DNA from: Christiangramia aestuarii
Lineage (GTDB): Bacteria; Bacteroidota; Bacteroidia; Flavobacteriales; Flavobacteriaceae
Assembly: GCF_009735585.1 (NCBI RefSeq)
Contig: NZ_VJVW01000005.1
Location: 180,648-244,647 of the forward strand
Length of the DNA: 64,000 nucleotides
Direction: 5' to 3'
Shown here: one piece after another, positions 44,048 through 53,192 of the stretch
Layout of the letters: every line of letters begins with the position of its first letter
Position numbering within the stretch: position 1 is the first letter of the stretch
Position numbers and translations under genes: made by a program
The notes under the pieces: generated by a model
What the model was told of the DNA's origin: nothing
Databases searched by the model: none
The model's input: the letters and a program-made list of their open reading frames with translations, nothing else

Positions 44048-45475
44048 ATGTCAAAAACTGCGCAATCGGTTTGGAATAACTGTCTGTCATTTATTCAGGA
44101 TAACATTACCCCTCAAGCATACAAAACATGGTTTGAACCTATCCAAGCAGTGAAACTTACAGATTGTGCCCTGAGCATTCAGGTGCCATCTAAGTTTTTC
44201 TACGAATGGTTAGAAGAGCATTATGTTAAACTCCTAAAAGTATCACTTACCCGTGAACTAGGCGAAAAAGCAAAACTGGTCTATGTAATTAAGATGGAGA
44301 ACACTTACGGTAACAAATTACCATTTACCGAAAAGATCCCCAGCACGCAAAGATCACAGATGGCATCGCAGGAAGTAGATGTACCTATCAAGAATAAAAG
44401 CCCGGAGCTTAAGAACCCTTTTATCATTCCCGGAATAAGGAATGTAAAGATCGAGTCCCAGCTTAACCCGAACTATAACTTTGAGAATTTCCTGGAAGGG
44501 GAATCTAACCGACTCGCAAGATCGGCAGGGCTGGCTGTAGCGAACAAGCCCGGAGGAACCTCATTCAACCCCCTGCTAATATTTGGAGGTGTTGGACTGG
44601 GAAAAACGCACCTTGCCCACGCAATTGGTGTTGAAATAAAAGATAAATATCCAGAGAAGACAGTTCTTTATATCTCGGCAGAAAAATTCACCCAACAATA
44701 TATAGAGTCTGTAAAGAAAAATAATCGTAACGATTTTATTCACTTCTACCAGATCATTGATGTACTTGTAGTGGATGATATCCAGTTACTTTCCGGAAAG
44801 GCCGGAACCCAGGATGTGTTTTTCCATATCTTTAATCACCTGCACCAGAATGGGAAACAGGTGATCCTAACCAGTGACAAGGCACCGGTAGACATGCAGG
44901 ATATTGAACAACGCCTGCTGTCAAGATTCAAATGGGGACTTTCAGCTGAACTTCAGCATCCTGATTTTGAGACCCGTGTTTCTATTATCAAGAACAAGCT
45001 TTACCGTGATGGTGTTGAAATGCCAGAGGAGATCGTTGAATTCCTTGCCAACAACATCAAAACCAACATCAGAGAACTGGAAGGCGCCATCATTTCATTG
45101 ATCGCTCACTCCTCCTTCAACAAAAAGGATATCACCCTTGAGCTCGCTAAAAAAATCGTAGACAACTACGTTAAGAACACTAAACGTGAGGTTTCTATAG
45201 ATTACATTCAGAAGGTGGTAAGCGATTACTTCCAGATGGATGTAGACACCCTGCAGTCCAAGACCAGGAAAAGACATATTGTACAGGCGAGACAATTGGC
45301 GATGTTCTTTGCGAAGAAATTTACCAAGGCTTCACTTGCCAGTATAGGCTCACAAATTGGAAGCCGTGATCACGCCACAGTATTGCATGCCTGCAAGACC
45401 GTAGATAACCTGGCAACCACAGACAAACAATTCAAGAAATTTGTTGAAGACCTCAACAAAAAGCTTACTCTATAA
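44048..45475 (+). CDS. dnaA: Chromosomal replication initiator DnaA
   Basis: This 475-residue AAA+ protein starts chromosome replication. Domain I opens it (VWNNCLSFIQDNI). Domain III has Walker A (FGGVGLGKTHLAHA), Walker B (DVLVVDDIQLLSG) and the sensor/arginine-finger region (DIEQRLLSRFKWGL). Domain IV ends with the DNA-binding signature SRDHATVLHACKTV. All domains are intact. The 205 nt upstream are AT-rich with runs of T but show no cluster of DnaA boxes, so I do not place the origin here. Confidence 0.98.
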   Translation: MSKTAQSVWNNCLSFIQDNITPQAYKTWFEPIQAVKLTDCALSIQVPSKFFYEWLEEHYVKLLKVSLTRELGEKAKLVYVIKMENTYGNKLPFTEKIPSTQRSQMASQEVDVPIKNKSPELKNPFIIPGIRNVKIESQLNPNYNFENFLEGESNRLARSAGLAVANKPGGTSFNPLLIFGGVGLGKTHLAHAIGVEIKDKYPEKTVLYISAEKFTQQYIESVKKNNRNDFIHFYQIIDVLVVDDIQLLSGKAGTQDVFFHIFNHLHQNGKQVILTSDKAPVDMQDIEQRLLSRFKWGLSAELQHPDFETRVSIIKNKLYRDGVEMPEEIVEFLANNIKTNIRELEGAIISLIAHSSFNKKDITLELAKKIVDNYVKNTKREVSIDYIQKVVSDYFQMDVDTLQSKTRKRHIVQARQLAMFFAKKFTKASLASIGSQIGSRDHATVLHACKTVDNLATTDKQFKKFVEDLNKKLTL

Positions 45476-45485
45476 AAAATATAAT

Positions 45486-45953
45486 ATGAAAACCAGGGTA
45501 TTGATGGTGTGTCTCGGCAATATTTGCAGATCACCCCTGGCCGAAGGTATTCTAAAATCCAAGGTAGATCAAAGCAAAGTGTTTGTAGATTCTGCAGGCA
45601 CCGGAAGCTGGCATATAGGCTCAGAACCAGACAGGCGTTCCATCGCCACTGCCCGCAGATATGATCTGGATATAACCGATCAGCGCGGAAGACAATTTTC
45701 TGAAAAAGATTTTGACGATTTTGATCATATCTTCGTGATGGATAATTCCAACTTCAGAGATGTGATGTCGATGGCCAGAAACGATGAAGATCGCCAGAAG
45801 GTCCATTTGATCCTTAACGAAATCTTCCCTTCAGAAAACGTGGATGTGCCAGACCCTTATCATGGTGGTGAGCAGGGATTCGAAAATGTTTACCAGATGC
45901 TTGATGAAGCCTGCGAAGAGATAGCCAAAAAACTTGAAAACGGAACCCTATGA
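45486..45953 (+). CDS. Low-molecular-weight protein-tyrosine phosphatase
   Basis: This 155-residue enzyme has the phosphatase loop VCLGNICRSP (CX5R) near its N-terminus and the general-acid Asp in VPDPYHGG. I start it at the ATG at 45486, ten nt after the dnaA stop; the longer frame would overlap dnaA and precede the conserved opening. In Bacteroidota such enzymes can control surface polysaccharide kinases, but no kinase is adjacent here. It is in one unit with dnaA and the following methyltransferase. Confidence 0.94.
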   Translation: MKTRVLMVCLGNICRSPLAEGILKSKVDQSKVFVDSAGTGSWHIGSEPDRRSIATARRYDLDITDQRGRQFSEKDFDDFDHIFVMDNSNFRDVMSMARNDEDRQKVHLILNEIFPSENVDVPDPYHGGEQGFENVYQMLDEACEEIAKKLENGTL

Positions 45954-46675
45954 GTTCCAAAAATTCCTACGGCAAATTATACCTCATCCCGGTAAATCTT
46001 GGGGATTCTAATCCTGAAAAGGTATTTCCGCCAATAAATGCCCGGATCATAGATTCGATCGATGACTTTATCGTTGAAAATGAAAAGTCTGCCAGGAGAT
46101 TCATTAAACAAATACTTCCCGAGAAATCTCAGCCTGCGCTAAAACTGCACGGACTAAATAAATTCACGGAAGCCTCAGAGATTCCCAGCTTTCTGAATGC
46201 TGCGAAGGAAGGAAAAAATATGGGTTTACTAAGTGAAGCGGGATGTCCCGGAGTCGCCGATCCCGGAGCCGAGGTCGTTAAACTCGCTCATCGTTTTAAT
46301 ATCCAGGTGGTGCCACTCGTAGGCCCCTCTTCTATTCTTTTGGCCATGATGGCCAGCGGGATGAATGGGCAAAGCTTTACTTTTCACGGGTACCTGCCTA
46401 TAGACAAAAAGGATCGTAAAAATGAGATAAAGCAACTGGAAAGGATCTCGCTAGAAAAGAACCAGGCGCAGATATTTATTGAAACTCCTTACCGAAATAT
46501 GAAGTTTCTTGAAGACCTAATACAGAACCTTCATCCATCTACCAGGATTTGCGTGGCCTGCGACCTAACGCTAGAAACGGAATTTATAAAAACCGCGACC
46601 GCTTCTGAATGGAAGAATATCAAGACCGATCTCCATAAGAGACCGGCCATATTTATTATTCAAAAAGATATTTAA
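45950..46675 (+). CDS. RsmI-like SAM-dependent methyltransferase
   Basis: This 241-residue protein belongs to the tetrapyrrole-methylase fold family of RsmI (16S rRNA 2'-O-ribose methyltransferase). LGLLSEAGCPGVADPGAEVV is written here as LLSEAGCPGVADPG, the hallmark loop; VVPLVGPSSILLAMMASG and IFIETPYRN follow. The opening is less typical than in RsmI (LYLIPVNLGD instead of LYVVATPIGN), so it is likely a paralogue group rather than RsmI itself. It overlaps the phosphatase stop by 4 nt. Confidence 0.88.
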   Translation: MSSKNSYGKLYLIPVNLGDSNPEKVFPPINARIIDSIDDFIVENEKSARRFIKQILPEKSQPALKLHGLNKFTEASEIPSFLNAAKEGKNMGLLSEAGCPGVADPGAEVVKLAHRFNIQVVPLVGPSSILLAMMASGMNGQSFTFHGYLPIDKKDRKNEIKQLERISLEKNQAQIFIETPYRNMKFLEDLIQNLHPSTRICVACDLTLETEFIKTATASEWKNIKTDLHKRPAIFIIQKDI

Positions 46676-47343
46676 GCAGATAATTTATCGAAATCTACAC
46701 GTGCGTTCTTCACGGTCTTTACGAAAGAAACATCGTAACCACCAAAACGCTTCATATAGGTCTTGATCGTGGTGCCAAAGGCATCACTAAAGGCCTGAGC
46801 TCCCCAGCTACGCAGATATTTCTTTACACTCCCAGGACCTGCAAGATGCGCGGCCGCAAGGATACCAGATTCAGTGATCTCTACCCCATTAATGGTCTTA
46901 CCTACAAAACGCTTTATATCCCTTTGCAGGATCCATTTATTCCTGGATGCATTAGCATAAAAGGCAGCTTCCTGTAAGGCAGGAGAATTAATAAAACCTA
47001 CGGTGTCATAAACTCCTACAAGCTTCAAGGTTCCTTTACCAAACTGATATTTCCCAAGGTAACCATATTCGTTAATGGTCTTGTAGTCTCCCCCAGACTC
47101 TTTGAAGGCCAGGGCTTCTTTAAAACCTACATAAGATTTCCCCAGGAAAGGTGAGGTGTGAGAGATCTCGAATTCCGGAACTATCTCGTCCCGAAGATCG
47201 GGTACGGTATATTCCAGATCCAGATCGTAAGTGGAGTAATTCTCCAGATCTAGTTTTGCAGCCTCTTTAGTTGAAAAACTAAAAAATACAAAGCCTGCTG
47301 CAAGAGGCAAGATTGAAAATTTTGCAATTTTCTTTCTCATCAT
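46672..47343 (-). CDS. Lysozyme-like (transglycosylase-fold) secreted protein
   Basis: This 223-residue protein has an N-terminal signal or anchor (FSILPLAAGFVFFSFS). The middle resembles the lytic-transglycosylase fold: FKEALAFKESGGDYKTIN with a candidate catalytic Glu in FKESGG, then GYLGKYQFGKGTL and GILAAAHLAGPGSV. This is typical of proteins that cut or bind peptidoglycan, but no LysM domain is present and the exact family is uncertain. It converges on the RsmI-like gene with a 4-nt overlap and has its own promoter box. Confidence 0.75.
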   Translation of the reverse strand: MMRKKIAKFSILPLAAGFVFFSFSTKEAAKLDLENYSTYDLDLEYTVPDLRDEIVPEFEISHTSPFLGKSYVGFKEALAFKESGGDYKTINEYGYLGKYQFGKGTLKLVGVYDTVGFINSPALQEAAFYANASRNKWILQRDIKRFVGKTINGVEITESGILAAAHLAGPGSVKKYLRSWGAQAFSDAFGTTIKTYMKRFGGYDVSFVKTVKNARVDFDKLSA

Positions 47344-47408
47344 TTCGGTTTTTGAAAGGTTACCGGCAGAGCTTAATCATAAGTCGTGCCCCTTTCATAT
47401 TCGCCGGG

Positions 47409-47416
47409 CAAATGTA
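47409..47416 (-). promoter_or_regulatory. -7 promoter box of the lysozyme-like gene
   Basis: TACATTTG on the minus strand, implying a leader of about 60 nt before the ATG at 47343. Confidence 0.5.
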
Positions 47417-47536
47417 TAACAAATTTTAATAATTTGAATTACAGGCTGTTAAAGCTTTTTTAAAGTTCTGGAGCTTTTAACGAAACAATAACTCCTTAGA
47501 GGTCAAAAGGTTAATATTTCCTGATAAATGGCAGGC

Positions 47537-48577
47537 CTATCTTTTTATTCCCAGTTTGTTTATCCACCGGATATATTCCTGCTTATTCCGGTTATGCTGC
47601 GCCAGGTTTTTGGCGAATTTATGATAGCCGAAATTTTCCACATCGGCCACGAAATAGTAGAAATCATGATCCTCATAATTTAAAACCGCATCTATAGAAG
47701 AAATATCGGGCATCCAGATTGGTCCCGGAGGGATCTGCCTGTATCTATAAGTATTGTAAGGCGAATCCAGTTCCAGATCCTTATAAAGTACCCGCTTGAT
47801 GATGGTATCAAAATTCCCGGTCTTTTCCTTTATGGCATAGATCACGGTAGGGTCTGCATCTAGCTTCCATCCGTTTTTATAACGGTTCATATAGACACCG
47901 GCAACTTTTGGGCGCTCGTCTACCTTCGCAGTTTCTTTCTGAACTATAGAAGCCATGGTGATGACCTCCTTTCGAGTGAGGCCAATTTCTTTGGCCTTTT
48001 CCAGCCTGCTTTGACTCCAGAACCTGTCGTATTCCTTTTTCATCCTTTCGCGGAATTCTTCTGCCGAAGTATTCCAGTAGAACTCATATTGGTTAGGAAC
48101 ATACATTCCAATAGCTGTTCTTTCCTCAAAGCCATTCTCCTCCAGGAAAGACTCGTCTTTGAATGAATTAAGAAGTTCCAGGCTGTCTGCCTCGATCTGG
48201 CTGGAGATACGTCCAGCCAGGTCTTCCAGTCTCTCCTGGTTATTAAAGACTACCTTGACCGGTGAATTCCCGCTTCTAAGTCGGTTAACCAACTCGTTAT
48301 TGTTCATTCCGGGTTCCAGGACATATCTTCCCGGCCTCACATTAGAGGCATATCCCTTTTTTTGAGCAACCAGGCTGAAAGATTCCAGGTCTTTTAACAA
48401 GGGCCTGATAGAGTCCACGACGGTTTGAAAATTCGCTCCTGTGGGAATATAGACCACTTCCTTCTTCTCAAAACTGGTATTCGAAGAAAAGATACTGTTA
48501 TATACGTAATAGCCGAAAAAGCCAAGCGCGATCACCCCGATTATGGTGATAGCGATAATTATTTTTTTAATGTACAT
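47537..48577 (-). CDS. mltG: Endolytic murein transglycosylase
   Basis: This 346-residue enzyme cuts growing glycan strands and helps end their polymerisation. A membrane helix lies at about 5-28. The YceG domain holds the catalytic Glu in ASIVQKETAKVDERPKVAGV, followed by YMNRYKNGWKLDADPTVIYA and the SPYNTYRYRQIPPGPI motif. It overlaps the upstream GNAT gene by 11 nt, so dapF, GNAT and mltG form one operon that links precursor synthesis with wall growth. Confidence 0.96.
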   Translation of the reverse strand: MYIKKIIIAITIIGVIALGFFGYYVYNSIFSSNTSFEKKEVVYIPTGANFQTVVDSIRPLLKDLESFSLVAQKKGYASNVRPGRYVLEPGMNNNELVNRLRSGNSPVKVVFNNQERLEDLAGRISSQIEADSLELLNSFKDESFLEENGFEERTAIGMYVPNQYEFYWNTSAEEFRERMKKEYDRFWSQSRLEKAKEIGLTRKEVITMASIVQKETAKVDERPKVAGVYMNRYKNGWKLDADPTVIYAIKEKTGNFDTIIKRVLYKDLELDSPYNTYRYRQIPPGPIWMPDISSIDAVLNYEDHDFYYFVADVENFGYHKFAKNLAQHNRNKQEYIRWINKLGIKR

Positions 48578-49097
48578 TACTTATTAATTGATAAAGCCAT
48601 TCATCCTTATACTTACCGTTGAACAGCGTCCAGTCCTTTTTTAAGCCTACCTTCCGGAAGCCATTGCTCTCGAAAACACGCATACTATCCTTGTTTCCCG
48701 CAGTAACATTTGCATACACCTGGTGTAATCCCAGGTGGGTGAAACAATAGTCGCAAAGCAAGGCTAAACTTTCTGAACCGAAACCTTTTTTACGGTCTTT
48801 TTTATCTGCTATCAGGATCCCCAGGGCCGCGCGTTTATCTCTTGGTTCCAGATCATAAACGTCTATGAGTCCCACCTGGCGGCCACGCTTGGTGCAGATC
48901 ACCAGTCTTAACTGTTTGATATCAAAAATATCGCGGTGGGCATTTTCTATATACTGTCTTATTAAAAACCTGGAATAAGGAGTCTGGGTAGAACTGATCT
49001 CCCAGAAATCTTCATTGTTCTCTATCTTATGAACAAAATCCAGATCCTCGGGCTCCAGGGCTCTTAAATATACTTTTTCTCCTTTGAGTGTTAACAT
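48567..49097 (-). CDS. GNAT-family N-acetyltransferase (RimJ/RimL type)
   Basis: This 176-residue protein opens with VYLRALEPEDLDFVHKIEN, typical of the RimJ/RimL-like subgroup. The acetyl-CoA loop is in DRKKGFGSESLALL, followed by VYANVTAGNKDSMRVFESNGF. The substrate is unknown; relatives act on ribosomal proteins or small amines. It overlaps dapF by 7 nt and mltG by 11 nt. Confidence 0.92.
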   Translation of the reverse strand: MLTLKGEKVYLRALEPEDLDFVHKIENNEDFWEISSTQTPYSRFLIRQYIENAHRDIFDIKQLRLVICTKRGRQVGLIDVYDLEPRDKRAALGILIADKKDRKKGFGSESLALLCDYCFTHLGLHQVYANVTAGNKDSMRVFESNGFRKVGLKKDWTLFNGKYKDEWLYQLISNVH

Positions 49098-49876
49098 TCA
49101 ATCTCACCTTTAAATACCTGTTCGGCCGGCCCGGATAACCAGATATCCTCATAACCATTTTCGGTCTTTTTAAAGCTAACGGAAAGTTCGCCGCCCGGAG
49201 TGATCAGTTTTACTTTTTCAGAACTGGTCTTCCCAGATTCATAGGCAGCAATGGCCACAGCAGTGACTCCTGTACCACAGGAAAGCGTTTCATCTTCTAC
49301 TCCCCTTTCGTAAGTTCTCACTGAAAAAGAATCTGCAGAGATGGCTTCGACAAAATTCACATTGGTGCCGGCATTTCCATACCTGTCGGAATACCTAATT
49401 GCAGCTCCTTCCTTCTTGATGTCCTTTAAACCGATATTTTCAGAAAAAGCCACATGATGAGGAGAACCCGTATCCAGGAACAAGAAATCCTCATTCGAAG
49501 ACACTTCTGCCACCTTCTGCATTTTCAAGCTTACCAGGCTGTCTTTGATAACTGCCTCATGAATTCCGTCTATAGCGGTAAAACGGGCTGAATCTTCAAT
49601 AATATTAAGAAACTTTGCAAACGCCACCAGGCATCTACCGCCGTTTCCGCACATGCTGCTCTCATTTCCGTCGGCATTAAAATAGACCATCTTGAAATCG
49701 TCCTCAGAATCTTCCGAATTCTCCAGCAGGATAAGGCCGTCTGCCCCTATGCCAAATTTTCTATCGCACAGGCGGCCGATCAATTTGGTATCATTTTTGG
49801 ATATTTTTAGGTGCCGATTGTCGATCATCACGAAATCGTTCCCGGTACCCTGATATTTATAGAATGTCAGCTTCAT
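49091..49876 (-). CDS. dapF: Diaminopimelate epimerase
   Basis: This 261-residue enzyme interconverts LL- and meso-diaminopimelate for lysine and the cell wall. The two catalytic cysteines are visible in SMCGNGGRCL and LSCGTGVTA, and YQGTGNDFVMIDNR opens the protein. Its promoter box TATATTTG lies about 20 nt upstream. With dapA, also in this window, it covers two steps of the pathway. Confidence 0.96.
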   Translation of the reverse strand: MKLTFYKYQGTGNDFVMIDNRHLKISKNDTKLIGRLCDRKFGIGADGLILLENSEDSEDDFKMVYFNADGNESSMCGNGGRCLVAFAKFLNIIEDSARFTAIDGIHEAVIKDSLVSLKMQKVAEVSSNEDFLFLDTGSPHHVAFSENIGLKDIKKEGAAIRYSDRYGNAGTNVNFVEAISADSFSVRTYERGVEDETLSCGTGVTAVAIAAYESGKTSSEKVKLITPGGELSVSFKKTENGYEDIWLSGPAEQVFKGEIEC

Positions 49877-49896
49877 AAGTCATTTTGAAAGTGGCA

Positions 49897-49904
49897 CAAA
49901 TATA
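49897..49904 (-). promoter_or_regulatory. -7 promoter box of dapF-GNAT-mltG
   Basis: TATATTTG on the minus strand, with a predicted leader of roughly 15 nt before the dapF ATG. Confidence 0.6.
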
Positions 49905-50009
49905 CAATTTTGAACAGGAAATCCGGGTTGTTAAATGGTCGTTAAAATACCGAATAAAGCATAATATTAAGATATTCTAAAGGTTTACTAATAAAAACAA
50001 CATCCGAAA

Positions 50010-51419
50010 ATGAAAAAAATAGCAAGTCTACTAGTCGTCTCTGTTTTGGGAGGCGCCCTAACTTTAGGAAGCTACAAACTGTTTTTCGAGGATGAAATGC
50101 AGTTCCAGAACACCAGCCAGCAAAACACCACAGAAAGTTCTTTTGTACCAGTTAGCAACAGCAGCCGGGCTTATGGTATGAATACAGATTTTACCGAAGC
50201 CGCGGAAAAGACCGTGCACGCTGTGGTTCACGTAAAGAATGTGGCTGTGTTCAAAAGCGGTCCCCGAAGCATCTGGGAATACTATCCATATAGCAACAAC
50301 AATAGCGGAAGGGCCTTGCAGGGAGCAGGCTCCGGCGTGATCATTACCCCAGATGGATATATCGTGACCAACAATCATGTAATAGATGGGGCCAGTGAAA
50401 TAGAGGTGACCTTAAACAATAATAAAACCTACAAGGCAGAATTGGTTGGGAGCGATCCCATATCAGACATCGCCCTTATTAAGGTAGACCCAGATGAGGA
50501 CCTGGAATATATCCCGTTCGGGAATTCAGATAATATGGAAATTGGTGAATGGGTACTGGCAGTAGGAAACCCTTTTAACCTGAAATCTACGGTAACTGCC
50601 GGAATCATTTCGGCCAAAGCCAGGGATCTCAACATGAGGGATAACTCACCACAGTCATTTATTCAGACAGATGCGGCTATCAACCCGGGTAACAGTGGTG
50701 GAGCGCTTGTAAATATCAACGGAGAACTTATCGGGATCAATACCGCAATTAGCTCCCCAAGTGGAAGTTATATAGGATATGCATTTGCCGTGCCTTCTAA
50801 TAATGCCCGTAAAATTGTGGAAGATATCATGGAATTTGGCGATGTACAGCAGGGTATCCTAGGTATTCGTGGAAGAAGCATCAACGATGATGTAATAAGG
50901 GAATTAGATCTTAGCACCTCGCAGGGAGTGATCGTTGCTGAAGTAACCCCGGGAAGTGGTGCCGAGAGATCAGGCCTGCGCCAGATGGATATCATCAAGC
51001 AGATAGATAATATTGAGATTAATAAATTCTCAGATCTTACCGGTTATATTAATTCCAAAAGACCTGGCGACGAAGTACTGGTAAAAGTAGTTCGTGACGG
51101 CAAGGAAAAGCAGGTGAACGTTAAGCTTACCAAACTTAGTACTTACAGAATTCCTGCCCTTGGCCTTGAAGTGGCCAATGCCACCAAGGAAGAGCTGGAA
51201 GCATACCAGGCGCCAAATGGGGTACGTATCAACAGGATGCTGGCAGACAATCTACCTTCAGCAGATCTTGTAGGAGGCATCATCGCCGAAATTAACAGTC
51301 AGAAAGTGACTTCGGTAAGAGATGTGGAGGAGATCATGCAGAACCGTCCAAAATCCAATCCTATTGTGATCCTTTATTACAACCAGAAAGGAGAAAAACA
51401 ACGTATGATCTGGAGATAA
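50010..51419 (+). CDS. DegP/HtrA-family periplasmic serine protease
   Basis: This 469-residue protein has an N-terminal signal or anchor (IASLLVVSVLGGALTLGSY). The trypsin-like domain has His in VTNNHVIDGA, Asp in SDIALIKVD and Ser in NPGNSGGALVNINGEL. Two PDZ-like modules follow (about 285-375 and 385-469); GVIVAEVTPGSGAERSGL marks the first. It probably degrades or refolds damaged envelope proteins. It is monocistronic, with a strong terminator. Confidence 0.96.
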   Translation: MKKIASLLVVSVLGGALTLGSYKLFFEDEMQFQNTSQQNTTESSFVPVSNSSRAYGMNTDFTEAAEKTVHAVVHVKNVAVFKSGPRSIWEYYPYSNNNSGRALQGAGSGVIITPDGYIVTNNHVIDGASEIEVTLNNNKTYKAELVGSDPISDIALIKVDPDEDLEYIPFGNSDNMEIGEWVLAVGNPFNLKSTVTAGIISAKARDLNMRDNSPQSFIQTDAAINPGNSGGALVNINGELIGINTAISSPSGSYIGYAFAVPSNNARKIVEDIMEFGDVQQGILGIRGRSINDDVIRELDLSTSQGVIVAEVTPGSGAERSGLRQMDIIKQIDNIEINKFSDLTGYINSKRPGDEVLVKVVRDGKEKQVNVKLTKLSTYRIPALGLEVANATKEELEAYQAPNGVRINRMLADNLPSADLVGGIIAEINSQKVTSVRDVEEIMQNRPKSNPIVILYYNQKGEKQRMIWR

Positions 51420-51442
51420 TTTATCGCCATTTCAGGAAATAC

Positions 51443-51470
51443 AAACCCTTCCCGAACGGAAGGGTTTTTT
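51443..51470 (+). terminator. Intrinsic terminator of the HtrA gene
   Basis: A 10-bp perfect stem (AAACCCTTCC at 51443-51452 with 51458-51467) encloses CGAAC, and T bases follow. Confidence 0.92.
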
Positions 51471-51506
51471 ATTGTGAAAAGTTTTTACGAAAACGTTTGA
51501 AATATA

Positions 51507-51514
51507 TACTTTTG
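51507..51514 (+). promoter_or_regulatory. -7 promoter box of gap
   Basis: TACTTTTG matches TAnnTTTG and gives a leader of about 23 nt before the ATG at 51543. Confidence 0.6.
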
Positions 51515-51542
51515 GCGAAAATTTATAACAACATAACTTAAC

Positions 51543-52991
51543 ATGGACTTTAATAAAGTTTACGAAAAGGAACTTTCTTTCCAGGCAGATCGCCGTAAAG
51601 CTACCGTAGAATTCATCAATATCGTGAGTGACCTGTGGTACGACAAATCTATTGAGTTGGTGCTATTCAGAAACCAGCTTATTAACAGAAATGTGAGCGA
51701 CATCCTGGACCTTCATGAATACGCAGGCGAATTCGTTGGGAAACCTATCTCTATTTTCGATTCAGTAGAGATCGCCAAGGCTATACAAGACCTCAAAATG
51801 CCACCGGCGAAGCTAGATATAGGTAAATTAACCTATGAATATCACCTGGACGGGCAGCCACATAGCAATGCCATGGCATTTGTTTCCAACAAACTAAACG
51901 AAGCCCAAGAGACCGATACCGTAACACCAAAAGACGTAGTGCTTTATGGTTTCGGAAGGATTGGTAGACTGGTAGCCAGAGAATTGATGACCAGGACCGG
52001 AAAGGGAAATCAGCTTAGGCTTAGGGCTATTGTAACCCGAGGTAAAGTTGACCAGAGCGTATTGGAGAAAAGAGCCTCTTTATTAAAGAGCGATTCGGTT
52101 CACGGACCATTTAGCGGAACCGTAAACATCGACGTGGAAAACTCTGCTTTGATCGTGAATGGAACTACCGTTCATATGATCTCGGCCAATCAGCCGGAAG
52201 ATATAGATTACACTAAATATGGTATCAAGGATGCTTTGGTAATAGACAACACCGGAGCCTTCAGAGATAAAGAAGCATTAAGCAGGCATCTTGTTTCCAA
52301 GGGTGCATCTAAAGTACTGCTTACCGCACCAGGTAAAGGAGTGCCAAACATCGTTCACGGGGTAAACCAAAAGGAACATAACCCAGATGAGATCGATATC
52401 TTTTCCGCAGCCTCATGTACGACCAATGCCATCACCCCGGTTCTAAAGGCGGTACAGGATTCCCTTGGAGTTATCCACGGTCACCTGGAAACCATACATG
52501 CTTATACCAACGACCAGAACCTGGTAGACAATATGCATAATAAATACAGAAGAGGTCGCGCGGCCGGACTAAATATGGTGATCACCGAAACCGGTGCAGG
52601 CAAGGCCGTTTCTAAAGCCCTGCCTGTTTTTGAAGGCAAACTAACTTCTAATGCGATTCGTGTTCCCGTGCCTAATGGTTCACTTGCCATTTTAAACCTG
52701 GAAGTAGAAAAGGAAACCAGCCTGGAAGATGTGAATGGTATCCTTAAAAGATATGCCCTTGAAGGCGACCTGGTTGAGCAGATACAGTATTCTGTAGACA
52801 ACGAGCTGGTATCTTCAGATATCATTGGCTCCTCTGCCCCGGCTATTTACGACAGCAACGCTACCATCGTATCGGCGGACGGTAAAAACGTGATCCTTTA
52901 TATATGGTATGATAATGAATATGGTTACAGCCACCAGGTAATAAGACTCGCTAAATACATAGCGAAAGTAAGACGGTACACCTATTATTAG
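51543..52991 (+). CDS. gap: Glyceraldehyde-3-phosphate dehydrogenase, long form
   Basis: This 482-residue enzyme works in glycolysis and gluconeogenesis. The GAPDH core starts near residue 132 with VVLYGFGRIGRLVAREL; the catalytic Cys is in SAASCTTNAITPVLKA and the WYDNEYGYSHQVI ending is conserved. About 130 extra residues precede the core (usual length about 335), a form seen in Bacteroidota whose extension has no clear role. It has its own promoter box and terminator. Confidence 0.96.
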   Translation: MDFNKVYEKELSFQADRRKATVEFINIVSDLWYDKSIELVLFRNQLINRNVSDILDLHEYAGEFVGKPISIFDSVEIAKAIQDLKMPPAKLDIGKLTYEYHLDGQPHSNAMAFVSNKLNEAQETDTVTPKDVVLYGFGRIGRLVARELMTRTGKGNQLRLRAIVTRGKVDQSVLEKRASLLKSDSVHGPFSGTVNIDVENSALIVNGTTVHMISANQPEDIDYTKYGIKDALVIDNTGAFRDKEALSRHLVSKGASKVLLTAPGKGVPNIVHGVNQKEHNPDEIDIFSAASCTTNAITPVLKAVQDSLGVIHGHLETIHAYTNDQNLVDNMHNKYRRGRAAGLNMVITETGAGKAVSKALPVFEGKLTSNAIRVPVPNGSLAILNLEVEKETSLEDVNGILKRYALEGDLVEQIQYSVDNELVSSDIIGSSAPAIYDSNATIVSADGKNVILYIWYDNEYGYSHQVIRLAKYIAKVRRYTYY

Positions 52992-53016
52992 GATAGTATA
53001 ATTTTTAAAGAAAAAG

Positions 53017-53040
53017 ACCCCGCCATTGTCGGGGTTTTTT
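53017..53040 (+). terminator. Intrinsic terminator of gap
   Basis: ACCCCG (53017-53022) pairs with CGGGGT (53030-53035) and T bases follow. The next promoter box starts directly after it. Confidence 0.85.
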
Positions 53041-53048
53041 TATTTTTG
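53041..53048 (+). promoter_or_regulatory. -7 promoter box before the coiled-coil gene
   Basis: TATTTTTG directly follows the gap terminator and covers the TTG (53046) that opens the longest frame. The start of the downstream gene must therefore lie further in. Confidence 0.55.
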
Positions 53049-53192
53049 CAGCACTTTAAAAAGATTAAAAAACTGATTCAAACCTATTTAAAATTTACAA
53101 AAAGCGAATCTCTTCCCGAAAATCTGAAATATACTAACCCCACTATTCGCTCGTTGTTTTTTATGAACCAAACACAATCAATCCCCAAAAAA

